A stretch of DNA of 64,000 nucleotides from CAZMNY01 sp964567745 (GTDB lineage Bacteria; Planctomycetota; Planctomycetia; Pirellulales; Pirellulaceae): positions 1 through 64,000 of the forward strand of contig CAZMNY010000032.1 in assembly GCA_964567745.1 (NCBI GenBank), read 5' to 3'. Below, one piece after another: positions 43,886-52,932 of the stretch (position 1 is its first letter; the number at the start of each line of letters is the position of its first letter). Under the pieces are notes generated by a model. The model was not told the origin of the DNA and searched no databases. It saw nothing but the letters and a program-made list of their open reading frames with translations. The position numbers and the translations under genes were made by a program.

Positions 43886-46800
43886 TCAATCCACGTAGAG
43901 GAATTCGTTGGAGTTTAGCAACACGTGCGCAAGTGACGCCAACGCGAGTTCGTCGCTCGACCGTGTGCTCGCAGCCATTTCGTCCCGTGCATCGCTCAGC
44001 GCGATCAACGCAATGCCGTTACGTGCGGCGACGCTCTGTTCGACCGACATCCTTTCCGCCACCGTAAGGGCGCTCGCATACACTCGCAATTCAGCGATTC
44101 CGCCATGCCAGTACTCGCCGCCAATGTTGCCCTGTTGTCCAACAACCCAGTTCGTGCTGAGATTGCGAGTTGGAAGCGGAGAGTTGCGCGAGAATAGTTG
44201 ACGTCCGTTTTGATAGACGGCCGAGCGGCCCGGCCCGTTAATCGCCGTGATCACAAACGGCTTGTTCGAGTCTCTAATCTGACCGGCATTTGCTGCAGCG
44301 TCACTAAAACGGATTGTGTTTTTCGACGTCAGGCCGAGGAAGAGTGACGACGTTGAGTTGCCGGCCGAGCCATTCCAATTGGACAGGATGGCACGGTGTC
44401 TCGATGTCTTCAGATCATTGACGACCGCGATGATCGTGCATTCTTGTTCTCGCAAGATCTTACCGGCCAAGTGCAGAAAACTGCCCTTGCCGTCAAATGA
44501 GACCGCCGCCTTGCCTTTCCCAAACGCATCCTTCTTCAAGGTGGGCTGTCGACTCTCGGCGAGTTGAGAAGCGTGATGGTTCTGTCCAGATTGGTCCATC
44601 CAAGTCTTAACTTGGCCAGCACCATCGGCTGTCAGACCGCGGTCTGCTCGCAAATGCAATACAAGCGCGTTGCCGAGTTTCCCGATGCGCTGTTTGTCGT
44701 CATTCTCTCGCCCTTCGATTTGCTCTAGTGTGGCGGATTCGAATCGACGCGCCTGAACGGACACATGTTGCACAGCGATCCTCAATTCGGCGGAAGTCGG
44801 CTCTCGACCGTAAACCTGAGTCCAGAGTTTGACGACTTGCGCCTTCGCGTCGTTGCTTGACTCGGTGATGGTGCGAGCGAGTGTCTTGCTTCGCTTGTGC
44901 ACGAACTGGTTGTTCATCAGCGCCAGCGCTTGGGTCGGTGCCGTCGTCGAGCTCCGCTTTCCGCTCGATTGGGTCGTGTCGCAGAAGTCGAAGGTGGTCA
45001 TCATCGGCGGAAGCAACCCGCGCTTGGAAAAAATGTAGAGGCTACGACGACTCTGCTCGTACAGAGGAGATGCCTTCCAGGCAGCCGACTTTTTTGAGAG
45101 CCCTTCGAGCGCCTCGGGGCTGATCGTCGGTCGGAACCCAGGCCCGCCAAGCGTTTTGTCGAGCTCCTGAGAGACGGCAAGCATCGAATCACGAAGCGCT
45201 TCGGCATCAAGTCGCCTACGCTCGGCGCGCCACAACAAATGGTTGCCCGCATCTCGCTTTTGGTAGTCGGCAAATTGCGGGTGTACCGATGCTTGTTGCC
45301 ATGTCTTCGAGGTCAGGATGAGTTTGTGGAGCCGCTTGATGGTCCAGTCGCCACTGACGAACTCAGCCGCTAGCCAGTCGAGCAGTTTCGGATGAGTCGG
45401 AGGATCGGCGAGAAAACCAAAGTTGTTTGGCGAGCGGACAAGGCCGTGGCCAAAGTGATGCTGCCAAATCCGATTTACCAGGACGCGAGCCGTTAACGGG
45501 TTGTCTTCGTTCGCGATCCAACGAGCTAACTGCAATCGTCGGTGCGAGGTCTTTGCGCCGGGCGGAGGCGGGTCGAAGACGTGTTCAATAGACGGAAGCA
45601 TCGACAACGACGCGGGAATCACCTGTTGCAGTTTGTGCTCGCGCTCGCCACTCTTCAAAACATGCAGTGGTTTGGGCACTCGCCCGACATCGCTCCAACC
45701 AAGCACGTTGGCGAACCCTAACTCGCCCTGGCTGGGGCCGCCCAAGAGTTCTCGCCCTCGCGGGGCAACGGGCCCCGCCCAAAATGCCGAGCCCATGCGG
45801 TAGTAGTCTTCCTGCGTGATGGGATCGAACTTGTGAGAGTGACAACGGGCACACTTAACCGTCATGCCGAGAAACGCCGACGAGGTTGTATGGACTAAGT
45901 CTTCCAGTCGATCGTATTGATAATCGAGCGGATCGTTGGGTTCGTCGTTCCACGTGCCCAGTCGAAGGAAACCGGTTGCGATTACGGACTGTTCTGTGCG
46001 CTCCGGCACCTCGTCGCCCGCGAGTTGCTCAACGATGAAACGGTTGTACGGCATGTCGGAGTTGAGTGCATTCACTACCCAATCGCGATACTTCCAGGCA
46101 AACGGTTTTTCTTGATCACGTTCGTAGCCGCTGGTGTCAGCGTAGCGAACCAGGTCAAGCCAATACCGCCCCCATCGTTCACCGTAGTGGTCAGATGCGA
46201 GCAGCCGATCGATGGCGTCCTCCCAAGCCGTCGGCGATTCGTCTTTCTCAAACCGAGCGATTTGCTCCCTTGTCGGCGGCAATCCGATCAAGTCGTAATA
46301 GAGCCGCCTGATTCGAGTTCGTTTGTCGGCCGTCGGAGCAGGCGTCATGCCCTGTTTCGCGAGGCGGGCTAGCACGAAAGCATCGATCTTGTTCGCAGGC
46401 TGGACTCGCCCGCTTATTTGCGGGATCGCCGGACGTTTGATTGACTGGAGCGACCACCAGTCGCGCCCCGCGCGGGCATCGTTGGTTCGCTCGAATAGAT
46501 CGAGTCTTCGTTTCGCGGGCCATTTAGCTCCAGCCGCAATCCATCGCTCAAGCAATTCAATTTCGGTGGCGGGCAGCCGTTGTGACTTGCCTTGATTCTC
46601 GGGTGGCATTTCTCCATCGCGGACTCGGTGAAGCAGCAAGCTCTCTGTCGCTGCTTTGAGATCGACAGCCAACCCCGAATCACCTCCTTTGAGCAGTCCG
46701 TCGCGAGTTGTTAACAGCAGATTGCCGGATGGTTCGCGTTCCTGATGGCACTCCACGCACCGACGTATGAGCAACGGCGCGATCTGAGTTTGAAAATCGG

Positions 46801-46888
46801 GCGGCGCGTCCGAAGCGGCAAATGCACTTCCGCAACACGCGATCGTCGTCGCCGCGAGCAGCAATACGTGAGCGGTTCGATTGTGCAT
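43886..46888 (-). CDS. PSD1 and planctomycete cytochrome c domain protein with LamG-like insert (pair 3)
   Basis: A 1000-residue protein: signal peptide (HVLLLAATTIACCGSAFA), haem motif CVECHQERE (CxxCH) at about residue 45, DUF1549 (about 150-360, LYYDLIGLPPTREQIARFEK and KCARCHSHKFDPITQEDYY), DUF1553 (about 440-690, VNRIWQHHFGHGLVRSPNNF), then an insert of about 210 residues (about 740-960) with the ConA/LamG look (AAVSFDGKGSFLHLAG, YQNGRQLFSRN, HGGIAELRVYASAL), before the end of DUF1553 (SLAHVLLNSNEFLYVD). The ATG at 46888 has GAGAGGA 6 bases upstream. The lectin-like insert points to carbohydrate binding. The DUF1501 partner follows directly. Confidence 0.88.
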   Translation of the reverse strand: MHNRTAHVLLLAATTIACCGSAFAASDAPPDFQTQIAPLLIRRCVECHQEREPSGNLLLTTRDGLLKGGDSGLAVDLKAATESLLLHRVRDGEMPPENQGKSQRLPATEIELLERWIAAGAKWPAKRRLDLFERTNDARAGRDWWSLQSIKRPAIPQISGRVQPANKIDAFVLARLAKQGMTPAPTADKRTRIRRLYYDLIGLPPTREQIARFEKDESPTAWEDAIDRLLASDHYGERWGRYWLDLVRYADTSGYERDQEKPFAWKYRDWVVNALNSDMPYNRFIVEQLAGDEVPERTEQSVIATGFLRLGTWNDEPNDPLDYQYDRLEDLVHTTSSAFLGMTVKCARCHSHKFDPITQEDYYRMGSAFWAGPVAPRGRELLGGPSQGELGFANVLGWSDVGRVPKPLHVLKSGEREHKLQQVIPASLSMLPSIEHVFDPPPPGAKTSHRRLQLARWIANEDNPLTARVLVNRIWQHHFGHGLVRSPNNFGFLADPPTHPKLLDWLAAEFVSGDWTIKRLHKLILTSKTWQQASVHPQFADYQKRDAGNHLLWRAERRRLDAEALRDSMLAVSQELDKTLGGPGFRPTISPEALEGLSKKSAAWKASPLYEQSRRSLYIFSKRGLLPPMMTTFDFCDTTQSSGKRSSTTAPTQALALMNNQFVHKRSKTLARTITESSNDAKAQVVKLWTQVYGREPTSAELRIAVQHVSVQARRFESATLEQIEGRENDDKQRIGKLGNALVLHLRADRGLTADGAGQVKTWMDQSGQNHHASQLAESRQPTLKKDAFGKGKAAVSFDGKGSFLHLAGKILREQECTIIAVVNDLKTSRHRAILSNWNGSAGNSTSSLFLGLTSKNTIRFSDAAANAGQIRDSNKPFVITAINGPGRSAVYQNGRQLFSRNSPLPTRNLSTNWVVGQQGNIGGEYWHGGIAELRVYASALTVAERMSVEQSVAARNGIALIALSDARDEMAASTRSSDELALASLAHVLLNSNEFLYVD

Positions 46889-46951
46889 CGTCATTCCTCT
46901 CAATCGATTTCGAGCGAGTAGTTTGGCATTTCGCGCGACGCCCGCGACGGC

Positions 46952-48097
46952 TCACCGCTCAGCGGACGGTGTGACGAGTTGGGTCTTGGTCACGTGAGCG
47001 GGTTTTAAGTGGCTGTCCATCCACGCGTAAATCAGTTGACGCGATTCGTGGGCGACCGAATGTCCCCGCCCATGAACGAAGAAGGCGAAGTTCTCCGGTG
47101 CCTTTTCAAGTTCGTAAACGTCCATCACTCGCATCAACATCAAGACCCGCTGTCGTTGCGTGCCCGGATTGCCGTCGTTCAGACCGGATACGTCCAAGAA
47201 TGGCCGAGGCGCGATCAGGCTGATGATTTCGTGCATGTCAATCGGCGGCAGTTTTCCCTCCATCAACCCGGGCCGAAGGTGCTTAAAGTAGACATACCAG
47301 CGGTCCCTCGACCACGCCTCGACTCGTGGGTTGTGCCGAAAGAAAGACGCGCCGCAATTGCAGGCTGAGGCTTTAATGCGATCATCGTACGCGGCCAAGA
47401 AAAACGTCCCGTGACCGCCGAGGGAATGTCCGAGCGCGCCGATGCGATCCGAGTCGACTTCCTTCATTCGCTGCAGAATGTCGATGGCGATCGAGTGTTC
47501 GTAGGTAAACTTTCCGACGGCCGACCACTTCGGGTGTTTCCGATGAAACTCGCCCGTCTCGTAAGCGCCGTTGGACGGCGTGCGGTGACCCGATACGAAG
47601 TGCTCCGGCGCGATGACGACATAACCTCGACGACAGAGGTGATCGAGGTAGGCTTTGTCCGGATTGTCGACAAGCCCCGCAACGCGTTGTTTCCCCTTGG
47701 CAAACGTTCCGTGCAGGGCGACGACCGCGGGCGCTTTACCCTTGAGTTGCAATGGAATACCGAGGTAGGCGTGAGCTCGCTCGTCCTCTTCGACGGCATA
47801 GCTGATCAACTTTCGCGTGTACTTTCCGTCGACCTCAACTGACTCGTGGACCTGCAGATCGAGCGGCGGCTTTTCTGGCTTGTGCTGGTCTCGCAGTAGA
47901 TCGAGATACCTTTGTTTCAGCACGGTCCGACGCGAACGCCACTGATCGAGATTGTCAACGCCTTCGGTCAAGTCGTCCCAAGATGACTTGATTTCAGGCG
48001 GATCCGACTTCAATCGCGGCGGCTCATCCTGTCCGAATGCGCTGCAAGTACAGAGCGCAACGGCGACCCAAGCCGGCCCTAATATTCTTCTTCTCAT
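46952..48097 (-). CDS. Secreted alpha/beta hydrolase (dienelactone/acetyl-esterase-like)
   Basis: A 381-residue protein with a signal peptide (ILGPAWVAVALCTCSAFG). The alpha/beta hydrolase core has the nucleophile elbow IGALGHSLGGHGTFFLAAYD (GHSLGG), the oxyanion region VVALHGTF, and a likely Asp/His pair in SGLNDGNPG and FVHGRGHSVAHESR. Its layout is of the abhydrolase_7/acetyl-xylan-esterase type found beside carbohydrate genes. The ATG at 48097 starts the leader; an in-frame ATG 13 codons upstream is less likely. It lies 51 bases after the PQQ-propeller gene and 63 bases before the PSD1 gene, all on the same strand, so it is probably part of one unit. Confidence 0.8.
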   Translation of the reverse strand: MRRRILGPAWVAVALCTCSAFGQDEPPRLKSDPPEIKSSWDDLTEGVDNLDQWRSRRTVLKQRYLDLLRDQHKPEKPPLDLQVHESVEVDGKYTRKLISYAVEEDERAHAYLGIPLQLKGKAPAVVALHGTFAKGKQRVAGLVDNPDKAYLDHLCRRGYVVIAPEHFVSGHRTPSNGAYETGEFHRKHPKWSAVGKFTYEHSIAIDILQRMKEVDSDRIGALGHSLGGHGTFFLAAYDDRIKASACNCGASFFRHNPRVEAWSRDRWYVYFKHLRPGLMEGKLPPIDMHEIISLIAPRPFLDVSGLNDGNPGTQRQRVLMLMRVMDVYELEKAPENFAFFVHGRGHSVAHESRQLIYAWMDSHLKPAHVTKTQLVTPSAER

Positions 48098-48148
48098 GTT
48101 GCTCGTCCGTTGAATGGTTGGTCTCAGAAATCGCACACGAGAGATTAA

Positions 48149-50338
48149 TCAATTCCTCTTGCTCGGCAGAATGAACAGCCCTTTCTCGCCGAGGTCAATT
48201 CGAAAGACGCCGCCCTCTTTGGAACCTCGCCCAATGCCTCCTGTGATGAAGAGCTGATCGTGATTGGGGCCGCCGAAAGCGACGTTGCTGGTCGTGACGT
48301 TTCCGCCGTCATACCGCGCGATCAACTTGCCCTTGGGGTTGAGCACTTGGACTTGCTGCATGCCGTAGTGGGCAACGTATAAATTGCCGGCCGCATCGAG
48401 GCACATGCCATCGGGCTGATTGTCAATCTGCCCATCGGCCTCAACCTTTTTGGGCAGTTTCGCAAACACTTTTCGCGGTCCGATCTTGCCCGCTGCGCGC
48501 ACACGGTAAACCAGAATTCGGTTCTTCTGGCTTTCCGCGACGAGCAACGATTTGCCATTGGGGTGCAGCACGATTCCATTGGGGAACGCCAAGCCATCGT
48601 CAAGCAGATGAGTCTTGCCTTGTTTGTCGACATAGTGCACGGTGCCGATCAAATTGTCGACGCCGCTTCCGCCTGGATCTGTGAAATAGAATCCACCGTT
48701 GAGTGTATCGAGTGACAGGTCGTTCGGGCCTCGTAGCGGTTTCCCGCCGCAGCCGTTTGAGGCGGGGTCGAGCATTTTGCCGTCGGCTGACATGTGCAGC
48801 ACGGCGTGACGGCTGGCGTCGCAAACCAAGTGAGTTCCGTCGGCGAGCACTTTGTGCCCGTTGGGTGCTCCGGTTTCCGCCCAGGTTGCATGTTTTCCGT
48901 CGAGTGAAAACTTGGTGATCGTTTTTCCATGCGAGGTATATCCATTGCCGTCGTGATCGAAGACGACGCCTTCACAATACTGGGGCACGGTGAACAACTT
49001 GACGGTCTTCTTGCCGTCCGCCTTCGTTGGCTTGTCTGCGGGCGAGGCCACAAAGAACAAGTTATTTTCGCCACGGATGAGCAGACCGTTGTCGACAGGA
49101 ACTGGGGCGGCAATGACCGATTCGCCCATATCATTTTCGGCGAGAAGCTCGAATCCTCCGTCGATCCCTGCGACAAACACGACGCCATCTTCCCGCGCCG
49201 CGTAGAGGTTGCCGCCGGCGATTAGCGGCGAAGAGTAATAGTTGGCGCGGCTGCGCGGAAACGCGTCGCTCCAGACTGTTTTTCCTGTCGCCGGGTCGAT
49301 GCACTCGAGCTCTCCGCGATCACGGAGCAAGTAGACTTTGCCCTTGTACTCCGCGGGAGTCGGCACAAACGTTCCGATGTCGTCTCGTTTCCATACTCGA
49401 TGAGACTCGGTCACGTCACCTTCGCCACCGACTCGAATCCCATGAAGTCGCGGCGCGCCGCGATCATTTCGGCCGGCCGGAACGACCGCGATGTCGCCTG
49501 CAATGACAGGCGAAGCAACGGCGGGCCACAGCTTCTTCGATTCGGGATTGAAGTCGCCGCACGACCAAAGGACGGAACCGTCGGCGGCGCTGTGGGCGGT
49601 AAGATGTTGAGCGCCCCAGACGAGAAGAGCTTCCTGGCCCTGTTGGTTGATCACCAGTGGCGTCGTGTATCCATGGTCGCCTTCTTGCGGAGTCTCGTAG
49701 TTCCGCGGCGCCTTCCAAACCATTTCACCACTGGTCTTGTCAAAAGCGGCTAGCCAAGATTCGCCTTGATGCATGCGAGCCATGATCACGAATCGCTCGG
49801 TCACCACAGGCGAAGTCCCATGATCCCAATAAAGCGTGTCGCGACCAAATCGTTTGACGAGATTGGTTTGCCAGCGGACGTCTCCGTTGAATTCAACCGC
49901 CGCCAAGGTGCCGCTCTTGAAGTACACGAAAATGCCATGGCCATCGGTGATTGGCGACGCGTTGCTGCCGGAGCCGTTGCGATGCCGACCTGGATTTTCT
50001 TCGCCAAATTTGGTCTGCCAAAGCCGCTTGCCCGTCATGTCGAACGCGAGCAGAGCATCGTTGCCCTCGGCTGGGCCGGTGAGATAAATCGTCTCCTTTT
50101 TGACGATAGGCGTCGAACAACCTTTGCCGGGAAGTGCCGACTTCCATGCTACATTCTTCGAGTCCCAGCGAACCGGGTAGCTGCCTACGGCGATGCTCCC
50201 GTTGTTGCTCGGACCTCGCCATTGAGGCCACTCGACTGCATGCAGCGTTGCGGCAAACGAAGAAAGGCTAAGACCGAATGCGATTGATGTGATCGCGATT
50301 CTGAAGCTGAGCGTCGGAGCGTGTTTCATGGGAGTCAT
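48149..50338 (-). CDS. PQQ-propeller protein fused to SMP-30/gluconolactonase-like domain
   Basis: A 729-residue secreted protein. After a signal peptide (RIAITSIAFGLSLSSFAATL) comes a PQQ-like beta-propeller (about 35-430; WPQWRGPSNNGSI opens it, with repeats such as LLAFDMTGKRLWQTKFG and LAAFDKTSGEMVWKAPR). A second propeller (about 440-725) resembles SMP-30/gluconolactonase (FDHDGNGYTSHGKTI, DLSLDTLNGGFYFTDPGGSG, HPNGKSLLVAESQKNRILVY, PDGMCLDAAGNLYVAHYG). The first is likely a non-enzymatic or quinone-dependent propeller; the second may hydrolyse lactones. The start is ATG at 50338, with an in-frame ATG 3 codons later. Planctomycetes carry many such proteins; the two-propeller combination is less common. 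Confidence 0.82.
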   Translation of the reverse strand: MTPMKHAPTLSFRIAITSIAFGLSLSSFAATLHAVEWPQWRGPSNNGSIAVGSYPVRWDSKNVAWKSALPGKGCSTPIVKKETIYLTGPAEGNDALLAFDMTGKRLWQTKFGEENPGRHRNGSGSNASPITDGHGIFVYFKSGTLAAVEFNGDVRWQTNLVKRFGRDTLYWDHGTSPVVTERFVIMARMHQGESWLAAFDKTSGEMVWKAPRNYETPQEGDHGYTTPLVINQQGQEALLVWGAQHLTAHSAADGSVLWSCGDFNPESKKLWPAVASPVIAGDIAVVPAGRNDRGAPRLHGIRVGGEGDVTESHRVWKRDDIGTFVPTPAEYKGKVYLLRDRGELECIDPATGKTVWSDAFPRSRANYYSSPLIAGGNLYAAREDGVVFVAGIDGGFELLAENDMGESVIAAPVPVDNGLLIRGENNLFFVASPADKPTKADGKKTVKLFTVPQYCEGVVFDHDGNGYTSHGKTITKFSLDGKHATWAETGAPNGHKVLADGTHLVCDASRHAVLHMSADGKMLDPASNGCGGKPLRGPNDLSLDTLNGGFYFTDPGGSGVDNLIGTVHYVDKQGKTHLLDDGLAFPNGIVLHPNGKSLLVAESQKNRILVYRVRAAGKIGPRKVFAKLPKKVEADGQIDNQPDGMCLDAAGNLYVAHYGMQQVQVLNPKGKLIARYDGGNVTTSNVAFGGPNHDQLFITGGIGRGSKEGGVFRIDLGEKGLFILPSKRN

Positions 50339-50370
50339 GTCCTAACAGAAGAGAGTATGCGCTTCGCGGG

Positions 50371-51879
50371 TTACCGCTGGGAAGATCGCGTGTTTCGCCA
50401 TTGGAGGAATTCGTCGAGGTAGGACCAGCGGAATTTCTTGTCGCGCCGGTAGGCCAAATCGCGGTTGGCTAATTGCTCAGAGACAAACGATTCCACATTC
50501 TTCGGATCGAGAAAAGGATCATCGGTGGATTGCTGCAGATCGGTTAAAGCCTTGATCAAATGATGTTTCACTTGATGGTGATCGGGGTCGTTGGACAAGT
50601 CGCGCCATTCGTAGGGGTCGTCCTGCAAGTCGTACAGTTCATAGCGAGGTGGCGTATTCCAACGCGCGAAGGCTTGGCTAACGGACTGACTCGCCGTCGT
50701 CTGGTCCTTCGACGTGGCACCAGAAACGACGAAGTATCGATGCGCTTCGTTGAGGTAGCTGCTCGCGATTAGGTTCTTGGTCCCCTCGCGCGGACTCGAA
50801 ATTAACTTGTAACGTTTTCCTCGAATCGAATGCTGAACGAAGCAGTTTCCAGGAAACGAACCTGTCGTAAAACCGAAGATGTACTCACGCCACTCCTCTG
50901 GTTCGCCCTTAGCGAACAGTGGCTGCAACTTGCGGCCTGGGAGCCCGACGGGTGGCTCAATTCCGGCGGCGCTGAGGGCCGTGGGTAAGAGATCGACGGT
51001 CGACACCAGTTCGTTGCGCTTCGTCCCGGCGAGCGCGCTGGCCGGCCAACGAATGATCATCGGGACGCGGAGCCCGCCTTCATACACCGAGCCCTTGCCG
51101 CGCGGAAACTGGGCACCATGATCGCCAATGTAGATGACCAACGTGTTGTCCGCTTCGCCTGTCTTTGCCAGCTGATCGAGTAACAAACCGATTCCGTGAT
51201 CGAGTCGAGCGAGGCAGTTGTAGTAATTAGCCACTTGCTCGCGGATTCGAGGCGTGTCGACTCCGACCCATGGCATCGGTTTGACTTGCTCGGCCGATAC
51301 CGGTTGCTTTGGCAGACCGTTGGCTTTTCGCAAGAAGGGAAGGTGCGCGTCGGGAAAATTCACAGATAGAAACCAAGGCGAATCGCCGCTCTTCGAAAAA
51401 AACTCAGCGGCAGCGGAGGCGTATTCTGCTACCGATTTCTTGCGTTGGAAATTCGAACTCGGAATCGCTCGGAAGTCGAATTCGAAAGCAGACTCGGGAT
51501 TGACGTGCAGCTTGCCGATCAACCCAGTCTTGTATCCGCCACGCTTTAGCAATGTGGTGATGTTGGGCGTGCCCTTTCGGTACATCGCAAACTTGTGAGT
51601 CGCCAAGCCGATCTGCCCATTCTGATGCGGATAGAGCCCTGTGAGAAAACAGGCGCGAGAAGGCGAGCAAACAGAATAAGGTACAAACGCTCGCTCGAAC
51701 AAAACTCCGCTTGATGCGAGGCGATCTAGATTGGGAGTTTGAGCGTAAGTGTCGCCGTAACATCCCAACTCCGGTCCATTGTCCTCCGACACAATCAGCA
51801 GGATGTTCGGCCGGTCCGCCGCAAATGTAAACGAGGCGGATAGGACAATCACGAGACTCGTCAGCAGATGGAGCTTCAT
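50371..51879 (-). CDS. Secreted type I sulfatase
   Basis: A 502-residue exported enzyme: signal peptide LHLLTSLVIVLSASFTFAA, metal site ILLIVSEDNGPELGCYGD, formylglycine-type motif SVCSPSRACFLTGLYPHQN (C-S-P-S-R), LIGKLHVNPES, and VIYIGDHGAQFPRGKGS. It belongs to the heparan/choline-sulfatase-like branch where the second Asp is replaced in the SEDNG motif. It probably removes sulfate from a glycan; substrate unknown. It starts the minus-strand group of sulfatase, PQQ-propeller, hydrolase, PSD1, DUF1501; spacing to the propeller gene is 32 bases. Confidence 0.9.
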   Translation of the reverse strand: MKLHLLTSLVIVLSASFTFAADRPNILLIVSEDNGPELGCYGDTYAQTPNLDRLASSGVLFERAFVPYSVCSPSRACFLTGLYPHQNGQIGLATHKFAMYRKGTPNITTLLKRGGYKTGLIGKLHVNPESAFEFDFRAIPSSNFQRKKSVAEYASAAAEFFSKSGDSPWFLSVNFPDAHLPFLRKANGLPKQPVSAEQVKPMPWVGVDTPRIREQVANYYNCLARLDHGIGLLLDQLAKTGEADNTLVIYIGDHGAQFPRGKGSVYEGGLRVPMIIRWPASALAGTKRNELVSTVDLLPTALSAAGIEPPVGLPGRKLQPLFAKGEPEEWREYIFGFTTGSFPGNCFVQHSIRGKRYKLISSPREGTKNLIASSYLNEAHRYFVVSGATSKDQTTASQSVSQAFARWNTPPRYELYDLQDDPYEWRDLSNDPDHHQVKHHLIKALTDLQQSTDDPFLDPKNVESFVSEQLANRDLAYRRDKKFRWSYLDEFLQWRNTRSSQR

Positions 51880-52292
51880 CGGCGTCGCTTTCGGCGTTTG
51901 TCAAATGGATTCACTGGCTAACAATTGTAAGCCGTCCAGCGATCTCATTCAGCAACCCAAAGCGACAATCCTTCGCATTCTCGGTTTGCTATACTCACCT
52001 GTTCGACACCAGGATAGCAACTGCTTGAGCGGACTCGGACGTGAGCAGACTTGGACGCGAGATGGAGTTTTCGACGTGAACAAGCCAACTGAGTCTCGTG
52101 GCGATCGCCGCCGATTATTGCAACATTCCATCCGGCAGGCTTGTCTATGTACAAGCCTGGCAGCGATCGACCCGTTGCGTCGCCGCGCCACCGCCTCGCT
52201 GACCACAACACCCGGCAAGCGTCGCTCAGTCGAGAATGTCGTAGGGATCACGATCGGCGGCGGAAAGGGCCGGGTGTTTTTTCACCAACTTG

Positions 52293-52862
52293 AAGGTCAA
52301 TCACGACTTCGGCGATCTGTACTCCGCGAACGCCCAGCAACGAGAGTCCGTTTTGAATTCGGCGTAGAGGCTGCTCGATGCGGCCAACACGCTAGGAGTT
52401 CGCTGGATCCGTTTTCCTGTCGCGAAGCGAGCGGCTGCGGATCCGACATCGCATCGCGTTCTGGCTCGTTACGCGAAGCGTTTTGATATTCAGCTGTTGG
52501 TCGAGAACGGTGATTGGATGAAGCAATCGCCAAAGTCAGTCGCCTCGCTTGTCAAAGCCATTGGCCAAAACGTTGCGGCATGTCCTGACACTGGAAATTA
52601 GAGCGACGCTGCTCGCATGCCCGGCCTCCGCAGTGCGTTTGTGAAGGCGGCGAGTTGCGATTTCAAAGTGTATGAACTCGATGCGAATCGAAGACATGCC
52701 CGATACGATTTGAAGAAGTGCTTCGATATCGGTTGGGCGGCAGGATTTTGAGGGCCATGGGTGATCGAGCATATGAAGGCCGAGACGCAGGGTTTCGCGC
52801 GCGACACCATCTACATCCGCGACATGCTGACAAATTGGATCTCCGAAGCCAAACGGCGATGA
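52293..52862 (+). pseudogene. Sugar phosphate isomerase/epimerase-like TIM-barrel gene with three in-frame stops
   Basis: One plus-strand frame (52293-52862) reads as a xylose-isomerase-like TIM-barrel protein with three internal stops: TAG 52365, TAG 52599, TGA 52749. It ends at TGA 52860. Segments: KVNHDFGDLYSANAQQRE, RLLDAANTLGVRWIRFPVAK, LLVENGDWMKQSP, ACPDTGN, FKVYELDANRRHARY and GPWVIEHMKAETQGF. These are the conserved strands of the AP-endonuclease-2/sugar isomerase fold (VEN, PDTGN, E-H). The N-terminal half is missing; a short Tat-like leader (ESRGDRRRLLQHSIRQAC) in another frame at about 52085-52145 may be its remnant. The 413 bases from 51880 to here otherwise hold only the sulfatase promoter and this decayed N-terminus. 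Confidence 0.75.
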
Positions 52863-52932
52863 CAAAACAGTGGCGTCGCGAAGTAGTCGCGTGTCGATCA
52901 CGATCAGTCGACTTGCCTCTGACGCGGTCGAC

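Noticed and set aside
51779..52486. Plus-strand open frame of 235 codons over the sulfatase start and the gap
   Set aside because: First part is antisense to the sulfatase; only a short Tat-like stretch around 52085-52145 looks real, and this is noted with the isomerase pseudogene.
52749..52751. TGA as selenocysteine or a recoded tryptophan
   Set aside because: The same gene also has two TAG codons and a missing N-terminus, so plain decay is simpler. TGA is used as a normal stop in many intact genes here.
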